Source of the DNA: Blastococcus_B deserti
GTDB lineage: Bacteria; Actinomycetota; Actinomycetes; Mycobacteriales; Geodermatophilaceae
NCBI RefSeq assembly: GCF_042682525.1
Contig: NZ_JBHUHP010000030.1
Location: 372,001-436,000, forward strand
DNA length: 64,000 bases
Direction of reading: 5' to 3'
The notes beneath the pieces were generated by a model. It made no database searches, was not told where the DNA came from, and saw only the letters and a list, made by a program, of their open reading frames with translations. Numbering within the stretch: the first letter of the stretch is position 1; each line of letters begins with the position of its first letter. The translations under genes and the position numbers were made by a program. Positions 58,841 through 64,000 of the stretch are shown piece after piece.

Positions 58841-59632
58841 CTACGCCCGGTCACCGGGGACGTCGACCCGCGCCAGGTGGTCGCGCACCAGGAACGCCCG
58901 GCGCAGGTCCGGGCTGAGCCCGTCGAACGGCGACGCCTGCGAGCGGTGCTCGGCCATGGCCGCCTCCCGGCGGTCGAGGACACCGGCGGTGTCGAGGACG
59001 TCGGTGATGTCCGCGTCGTCCCGGCCCAGGGTCGCGGGGTCGAGCGCGTGGTAGGCGGTGTCGGGACGCAGCGACCGCATCTCCTGCAGCCACCGGCGCA
59101 GCAGGCTGTTGGGCAGGCAGTGCTCGACGAGCAGCGGCGCGCCGCCGTCCATGCCCTGGAGCGCGGCCCGTGCGGCGGCCCCCACGTGCAGGTGGTCCCG
59201 GTGACCGTCGCTCCCGTCGAGGACCAGCAGCACGTCGGGACGCAGCTCGCGGACCAGCCGGCGGAGGACGTCGGCGACCTCGGGGACGGACGCGGCGCAG
59301 AGCGAGCCGGCCGGCGGATCGCCGTCGAAGCCGGAGTCGCGGTAGCCCAGGAGCTCGACGCGGCCCACGCCCAGCCGGGCGGCCGCGCGGCGCAGCTCGC
59401 CCTCCCGCACCGTGCCGAGGTCGCCGTCCGGGGAGCCCGGCGCGGGTTCACCGGCCTCGCCCCGGGTCGCACAGGCCACCGTCACCTCGGCGCCCCGGGC
59501 GGCGGCATGCGCGATCGTCGAACCGCAGCCGAACGACTCGTCGTCGGGATGTGCCACGGCGACCAGCCACCGGTCACCCGGCCGGACGTCGAGCAGCCGG
59601 TCCCGCACCGGTCCGGCCGTCGTCTCTGTCAT
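58841..59632 (-). CDS. PIG-L family deacetylase
   Basis: A 263-residue LmbE/PIG-L zinc deacetylase. Metal motif 'AVAHPDDESFGCGSTIAHA' (HPDDE) and a distal His pair in 'DGSDGHRDHLHVGAA'; 'CATRGEAGEPAPG' and 'RRAAARLGVGRVELLGYRD' are typical. Members deacetylate GlcNAc-type sugars (mycothiol MshB, conjugate amidase Mca) or antibiotics. The lack of other mycothiol genes nearby leaves the substrate open. ATG 59632 is preferred. It lies 38 bp after pgl on the same strand and may be cotranscribed with the pentose phosphate genes. Confidence 0.9.
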   Translation of the reverse strand: MTETTAGPVRDRLLDVRPGDRWLVAVAHPDDESFGCGSTIAHAAARGAEVTVACATRGEAGEPAPGSPDGDLGTVREGELRRAAARLGVGRVELLGYRDSGFDGDPPAGSLCAASVPEVADVLRRLVRELRPDVLLVLDGSDGHRDHLHVGAAARAALQGMDGGAPLLVEHCLPNSLLRRWLQEMRSLRPDTAYHALDPATLGRDDADITDVLDTAGVLDRREAAMAEHRSQASPFDGLSPDLRRAFLVRDHLARVDVPGDRA

Positions 59633-59670
59633 GGGCCCGTCCGTCGTCCGGATCCCGGCCCGCCGGTCGG

Positions 59671-60432
59671 CTAGCCGGGTGGTGCGGGCAGCTTGCCCGC
59701 GGCGGCGCGGTCGAGCAACCACCTGGTCGCCCGCACGCCCCGGACGCCGGCCGCCGGGAGCTGCACCGGGTCCGTGCCCTCGGCCAGGGCCGCGGCGACG
59801 GCGGGTGCCTTCGCCTCGCCGGACACCAGCAGCCAGACCTCCTCGGCGGCGTTGATGGCGGAGAAGCCGAGGCTCACGCGCGTGGGCGGGGGCTTGGGGC
59901 AGTCGCGCACCGCCACGACGGGACGCTCGTCCCGGGCTGCCGGCGTCCCGGGGAAGATGGACGCGACATGCCCCTCCGGGCCCATGCCCAGCAGCAGCAC
60001 GTCGAAGCGGGGCAGGGCACGCCCGTCCCCGGCCGCGGCGGCGAGCTCGTCGGCGTACCAGGCGGCGGCGTCCTCCGGCTCGGCGAACTCGCCGTCCGAG
60101 GCCGGCATGGCGTGCACCCGTGCCGCCGGTACCCCGACGACGTCGAGCAGCGCCCGGCGGGCCGCCTTCTCGTTGCGCTCGTCGTCGGCCGCGGGGACGA
60201 ACCGGTCGTCGCCCCACCAGACATCGACCGCCGCCCAGTCGACCGTCTCGCGGACCGGCTCGGCCGCCACGTCGGCGACCTCCTCGAGGACGGCGGTGCC
60301 GATCCCGCCGCCGGTGAGCACGACCGACGCCGTCCCGTGCACGGCCTGGGCCGCGGCGAGCCGCGCGACGAGGGCCTCGGCCACCGACCGCGCGAGGTGC
60401 GCGGCGTCGACCTCGACCACCACGTCCGGCAC
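59671..60432 (-). CDS. pgl: 6-phosphogluconolactonase
   Basis: A 253-residue Pgl/DevB protein, hydrolysing 6-phosphogluconolactone, the second step of the oxidative pentose phosphate pathway. Motifs: 'ASVVLTGGGIGTAVLEEV', 'VDVWWGDDRFVPAADDERN', 'FDVLLLGMGPEGHVASIFPG' and the C-terminal 'RVSLGFSAINAAEEVWLLVSG'. GTG 60432 is chosen for AGGAGG 5 nt upstream, a site just outside repeat copy C. The gene follows opcA with the repeat in between, in the order zwf-opcA-pgl standard for actinobacteria. Confidence 0.95.
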   Translation of the reverse strand: MPDVVVEVDAAHLARSVAEALVARLAAAQAVHGTASVVLTGGGIGTAVLEEVADVAAEPVRETVDWAAVDVWWGDDRFVPAADDERNEKAARRALLDVVGVPAARVHAMPASDGEFAEPEDAAAWYADELAAAAGDGRALPRFDVLLLGMGPEGHVASIFPGTPAARDERPVVAVRDCPKPPPTRVSLGFSAINAAEEVWLLVSGEAKAPAVAAALAEGTDPVQLPAAGVRGVRATRWLLDRAAAGKLPAPPG

Positions 60433-60440
60433 GTGGCCCT

Positions 60441-60497
60441 CCTGCAGGGGCCCGCCGCGAGCTTGCGAGTGGTGGGGGGCAGGGGGGTCCTTTCTCA
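60441..60497 (-). repeat. Stop-codon-linked repeat, copy C (opcA end)
   Basis: On the minus strand it begins TGAGAAAGGACCCCCCTGCC, TGA being the opcA stop (60497-60495), continues CCACTCGCAAGCTCGCGGCG and ends GGCCCCTGCAGG. The pgl ribosome site AGGAGG begins in its last bases. Confidence 0.8.
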
Positions 60498-61550
60498 CGA
60501 GCCGTCGCCCCGCCTGGCCGCCGCCGCCCGCTTGCGCGGCCGTCCGTTGCCGTTCTCGGCTTCGGCCGGGTCGAACCAGACGTACTCGCGTTGGGAGGGG
60601 CGCTCGGCCAGCCCGGTCACACCGGTCGCCGCCTCCAGGGCGTCGCTGTAGGGCTCGTCGGGATCCAGGCGGCGCAGCTCCTCGCTGAGCAGGTCGCCCA
60701 GGTCGCGCTCGGGGAGGGGCACCGCCGCGTCCGGCCGGAACGGCTGGCTGATCACCGCCCCGCCCTTGCGGTCGGAATGGACCCGCACCTCCTCGTCCTG
60801 GTCCAGGGTGAGGACGACGGACTCGACCCCGCTCTGGCCGGGCGTCCGGGACGCCTCCTCGACCGTGATCGCGCAGCCGCAGCGGGAGGACAGCCACCCG
60901 GCCAGCAGCTGGGCGGTCGGGCTGGCCGGGTCGCCGGTCACCCGGCCGCCGTGCACCTGCACGGGGGCGCCGCGCCGGCCGGACACCGAGTCCAGCGTCG
61001 AGGTGAGGATCGCCCGCCAGCCGGTGCTGCGGGTCCACGCCAGGTCGGTGTCACCGGGGGCGTAGTCGATCGCGCGGGTGCGCAGCGCCGCCAGGCAGTC
61101 CTCGGCCATCGAGCTGTCGGTGATCCGACGGTCGGCGAAGACGGCGAGGGCATCGGTGGCCAGCTGCTCCGGGGGAGCGGCGTGCCACCAGGCCACCACC
61201 GGGGCGTCGGCGGCCAGCAGCGGCAGCACCACCGACTCCGCGTGCAAGCCCAGCCGGCCGTACATCCGCATCACGACGGCCTCGCCGGGGCCCAGCCGGC
61301 CCCCGATCTGCACCTCGGCGTCGAGGCGGGGGACCGGTGCGTCGATCTGCCGGCGGACGACGACCAGCAGCCGGCACGGATGCATCTCGGCCGCGTGCGT
61401 CGCCGCCTCCTCCGCCTCGGTGACCCGGCTCTCGTCGGCGACGACGATCAGCGTGAGCGCGACGCCGGACAGCACCGCGCCGCCGGTGCGTCGCTGCGCG
61501 GCCAGCTCCTTCACCACGGCCGAGCCGGTGGTGTCCCAGAGCGTCGTCAT
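60495..61550 (-). CDS. opcA: Glucose-6-phosphate dehydrogenase assembly protein OpcA
   Basis: A 351-residue OpcA, needed for assembly and redox activation of Zwf in actinobacteria and cyanobacteria. It begins 'MTTLWDTTGSAVVKELAAQR'. Typical segments are 'LVVVRRQIDAPVPRLDAEVQ', 'AESVVLPLLAADAPVVAWW', 'DLAWTRSTGWRAILTSTLD' and 'ELRRLDPDEPYSDALE'. A basic tail (after ~330) is variable. ATG 61550 has GAGGAG 5 nt upstream. It is 46 bp after zwf. The stop codon belongs to repeat copy C. Confidence 0.95.
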   Translation of the reverse strand: MTTLWDTTGSAVVKELAAQRRTGGAVLSGVALTLIVVADESRVTEAEEAATHAAEMHPCRLLVVVRRQIDAPVPRLDAEVQIGGRLGPGEAVVMRMYGRLGLHAESVVLPLLAADAPVVAWWHAAPPEQLATDALAVFADRRITDSSMAEDCLAALRTRAIDYAPGDTDLAWTRSTGWRAILTSTLDSVSGRRGAPVQVHGGRVTGDPASPTAQLLAGWLSSRCGCAITVEEASRTPGQSGVESVVLTLDQDEEVRVHSDRKGGAVISQPFRPDAAVPLPERDLGDLLSEELRRLDPDEPYSDALEAATGVTGLAERPSQREYVWFDPAEAENGNGRPRKRAAAARRGDGS

Positions 61551-61596
61551 GGCGTCTCCTCTGCTCGGGTGCGGGCGGTACCGGGTCCGGCACCGC

Positions 61597-63114
61597 TCAC
61601 GGACGCCGCCACCGTCGGTTCTCGGCGGCCAGCATCTCGTCCGCCGCGCGGGGACCCCACTCGCCGGCGCGGTAGGGGTGCGGCGTCGAGCCGGCCCAGA
61701 ACTCCTCCAGGGGGTCGATCACCGCCCAGGACGCCTCCACCTCGGCGTTGCGGGGGAAGAGCGTCGCGTCGCCGAGCAGCACGTCGAGCAGCAGTCGCTC
61801 GTAGGCCTCGGGGCTGCTCTCGGTGAACTGCTCGCCGTACAGGAAGTCCATGGACACGTCCCGGACCTCCATCACGCTCCCCGGAACCTTCGACCCGAAC
61901 TTGAGGGTGACCCCTTCGTCGGGCTGGACCCGCACGACGAGCTGGTTGTTGCCGAGCTCCTCGGTGTCGGTGTCGGCGAAGGGCAGGTGGGGTGCGCGCT
62001 TGAACACCAGGGCGATCTCGGTGACCCGGCGGGGCAGTCGCTTGCCCGTGCGGAGGTAGAAGGGCACGCCGGCCCACCGGCGGGTCTCCACGCCCAGCCG
62101 CACGGCGGCGAACGTCTCGGTCGTGGACTCGGGGTCCACGCCCTCCTCCTGCCGGTACCCGTGGACCCGCTCCCCGGCGAGCCAGCCCTGCTCGTACTGC
62201 CCGCGGACGGCGAAGGTCTCCATGTCCTCCGGCACCGAGATGGCCCGCAGCACCTTGAGCTTCTCGGTGCGGATCTCCTCGGCGGAGAACTCGACCGGCT
62301 CCTCCATGGCCGTCAGGGCCAGCAGCTGCAGAAGATGGTTCTGCAGGACGTCGCGGGCGGCGCCGGTCTTCTCGTAGAAGCCCGCCCGCCCGCCGATGCC
62401 GACGTCCTCGGCCATCGTGATCTGCACCGAGTCGACGTGGTGACCGTTCCAGACCGGCTCGAAGAGGGTGTTGGCGAACCGCAGCGCCATCAGGTTCTGG
62501 ACCGTCTCCTTGCCCAGGTAGTGGTCGATGCGGAAGACGTCCTCGGCGCTGAACACCGAGTCGACCAGCTCGTTGAGCTGACGGCTGGAGGGCAGGTCCT
62601 CGCCGAAGGGCTTCTCGACGACCACCCGTCGCCAGCGGTCGGGCGTGCTCTCGGCCATCCCGGTGCGCTGCATCTGCTTGAGGACGGTGGGGAACATGGC
62701 CGGGGGGATGGAGAGGTAGAAGGCCGCGTTGCCCCCGATGCCGTGGCTGCCCTCCAGCTCGGCCAGCGTCGCGGCCAGCCGGTCGAAGGCGTCGTCGTCG
62801 TCGAACGAGCCCTGCACGAACGTGATGTCGGCGGCCAGCTGCTCCCACACGTCCTCCCGCCACGGGGTGCGGGCGTGCTCCCGGGCGGCCTTGCGGGACA
62901 GCTCCGCGAAGTCCTGGTCCCCCCAGTCGCGACGGGCGAAGCCCAGCAGCGCGAAGTTGGTCGGCAGGAGCCCGCGGTTGGCGAGGTCGTAGACCGCGGG
63001 CAGCAGCTTCTTGCGTGCCAGGTCGCCGGTGATGCCGAAGACGACGAGTGCACAGGGCTCGGGTACCCGCGGCAGCCGCCGGTCGCGCGGATCGCGCAGC
63101 GGGTTGGGGATCAT
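61597..63114 (-). CDS. zwf: Glucose-6-phosphate 1-dehydrogenase
   Basis: A 505-residue G6PD, oxidising glucose-6-phosphate with NADP. The nucleotide fold is 'ALVVFGITGDLARKKLLPAV'. The active-site motif is 'VFRIDHYLGKETVQN' (catalytic His region), with upstream 'VVEKPFGEDL'. The C-domain has 'LRTGKRLPRRVTEIALVFK' and ends near 'RAGEWGPRAADEMLAAENRR'. Length matches the family. Start is ATG 63114. It lies between tal and opcA on the minus strand, the classic tkt-tal-zwf-opcA-pgl order, of which tal to pgl is visible. Confidence 0.98.
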   Translation of the reverse strand: MIPNPLRDPRDRRLPRVPEPCALVVFGITGDLARKKLLPAVYDLANRGLLPTNFALLGFARRDWGDQDFAELSRKAAREHARTPWREDVWEQLAADITFVQGSFDDDDAFDRLAATLAELEGSHGIGGNAAFYLSIPPAMFPTVLKQMQRTGMAESTPDRWRRVVVEKPFGEDLPSSRQLNELVDSVFSAEDVFRIDHYLGKETVQNLMALRFANTLFEPVWNGHHVDSVQITMAEDVGIGGRAGFYEKTGAARDVLQNHLLQLLALTAMEEPVEFSAEEIRTEKLKVLRAISVPEDMETFAVRGQYEQGWLAGERVHGYRQEEGVDPESTTETFAAVRLGVETRRWAGVPFYLRTGKRLPRRVTEIALVFKRAPHLPFADTDTEELGNNQLVVRVQPDEGVTLKFGSKVPGSVMEVRDVSMDFLYGEQFTESSPEAYERLLLDVLLGDATLFPRNAEVEASWAVIDPLEEFWAGSTPHPYRAGEWGPRAADEMLAAENRRWRRP

Positions 63115-63307
63115 GTCGGTCCTCGAGGTCGGAGGGAACCCGTCGCCGGCCCGGCGGTGGACCGGGCGACGGGGCGGATCAGCGGTCGGATCGTGCGGCT
63201 GTACCCGTTCCCCCGGCGCTGCGCCGCGATGAGCCGGCGCGGCGTCGTGGGTCAGGGAAAGCAGCGGCCGTTGCCCGTCGGCGTGCGGTCGGCGTCGGTG
63301 GCCGGGC

Positions 63308-64000
63308 TCAGGCCTTGTCCTCCAGCTGCGTGCGGACGGACTCGGTTAGCTCGTCCCACGAGTCGGCGAACTTCTGCACGCCCTCCTTCTCCAGCACCCG
63401 GAAGACGTCGTCGAGGTCCACCCCGGCGTCCCGGACCGACTGCATGACCGCGGCGGCCTCGTCGTAGGCCTTCTGCACCGGCGTGCCAGGGCTGCCGTGG
63501 TCGGCGTAGGCCATCATCGTCTTCTCCGGCATGGTGTTGACCGTGCCCGGTGCGATGAGCTCGCTGATGTACATCGTGTCGGAGTACTCGGGGTTCTTCA
63601 CGCCCGTCGACGCCCACAGGGGCCGCTGCGGCACGGCGCCCTGCGCCTCCAGCGCCCGCCACCGGTCGGAGGAGAAGACCTCCTCGTAGGCCTGGTAGGC
63701 GAGCTGGGCGTTGGCGATCCCGGCCTTCCCCTTCAGGGACGGGTCGGCGCCGGCCTTGTCGAGGCGCTTGTCGATCTCGGTGTCCACCCGGGAGACGAAG
63801 AAGGAGGCCACCGACGCGATGCCCGAGAGGGAGGCGCCGTTCGCCACCCGCTTCTCCAGCCCGGAGAGGTACGCGTCCATGACCGCGCGGTACCGGTCGA
63901 GGCTGAAGATCAAGGTGACGTTGACGCTGATCCCGTTGGCGATGGACTCGGTGATCGCGGGCAGGCCCGCCTCCGTCGCGGGGATCTTGATGTACAGGTT
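63308..64000 (-). CDS. tal: Transaldolase, N-terminus outside the window
   Basis: The C-terminal 230 residues of a transaldolase. The frame is open to the right edge, beginning 'NLYIKIPATEAGLPAITESI', whose Lys is the expected Schiff-base residue, then 'SVNVTLIFSLDRYRAVMDAY'. Further landmarks are 'VASFFVSRVDTEIDKRLD', 'WASTGVKNPEYSDTMYISEL', 'NTMPEKTMMAY' and the C-terminal helix 'FRVLEKEGVQKFADSWDELT'. It transfers dihydroxyacetone units in the non-oxidative pentose phosphate pathway. It is 193 bp upstream of zwf. The start codon is beyond base 64000. Confidence 0.96.
   Translation of the reverse strand, partial: NLYIKIPATEAGLPAITESIANGISVNVTLIFSLDRYRAVMDAYLSGLEKRVANGASLSGIASVASFFVSRVDTEIDKRLDKAGADPSLKGKAGIANAQLAYQAYEEVFSSDRWRALEAQGAVPQRPLWASTGVKNPEYSDTMYISELIAPGTVNTMPEKTMMAYADHGSPGTPVQKAYDEAAAVMQSVRDAGVDLDDVFRVLEKEGVQKFADSWDELTESVRTQLEDKA

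Overview
The window is very GC-rich DNA with the gene set of a high-GC actinobacterium: WhiA, zinc-ribbon RbpA, OpcA next to Zwf, an Rpf-type resuscitation factor, and the treX/treY/treZ trehalose route. The combination of a split LigD, tandem TerC genes and FmdA/FmdB genes suggests Geodermatophilaceae (Blastococcus, Geodermatophilus or Modestobacter). That family assignment is inference and was not checked by database search. Coding density is high, and many genes start with GTG or lie directly behind a -10-like hexamer.

Accessory left end (1-12.4 kb). A partial FUSC-like membrane protein and the tail of an IS110 transposase come first. They are followed by a two-gene tyrosinase operon (small caddie-like protein plus a tyrosinase fused to a von Willebrand A domain) behind three 11-bp direct repeats. 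Next is a decayed fluoride-resistance locus: a twice-frameshifted DUF190 gene and a crcB with a 16-bp tandem duplication. A minus-strand amide cluster follows, with two FmdB zinc ribbons, an AmiS/UreI channel, two formamidase paralogues and a MetX-fold hydrolase. Beside it is a frameshifted MFS transporter.

Middle (12.4-43.6 kb). A LigD-type polymerase and an ATP-dependent DNA ligase (NHEJ parts) flank a secreted hydrolase. Genes for glycogen-to-trehalose conversion follow (treZ, then treX-treY), interrupted by a MacB-like ABC exporter and an Rpf-LysM protein that sits under a c-di-AMP (ydaO) riboswitch. uvrB is followed by a YjbR protein, two TerC metal exporters (the first behind a yybP-ykoY manganese riboswitch), an S9 peptidase, and an oxidase/amidohydrolase/SDR operon. 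A degenerate stretch with fragments of an MBL-hydrolase gene, the intact MBL gene and an amidase complete this part.

Conserved right end (43.8-64 kb). uvrA, uvrC, rapZ, yvcK, whiA, gap, pgk, tpiA, an orphan solute-binding lipoprotein, secG and rbpA are on the plus strand, most with overlapping or very close ends. On the minus strand are a PIG-L deacetylase and the oxidative pentose phosphate genes tal, zwf, opcA and pgl.

The most unusual signal crosses these boundaries. A roughly 55-95 bp GC-rich repeat occurs at least five times. In three copies the host gene's stop codon is the first triplet of the repeat and is overlapped by an extended Shine-Dalgarno-like AGAAAGGA. A fourth copy follows the whiA stop. 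The fifth lies in frame inside the amidase gene.
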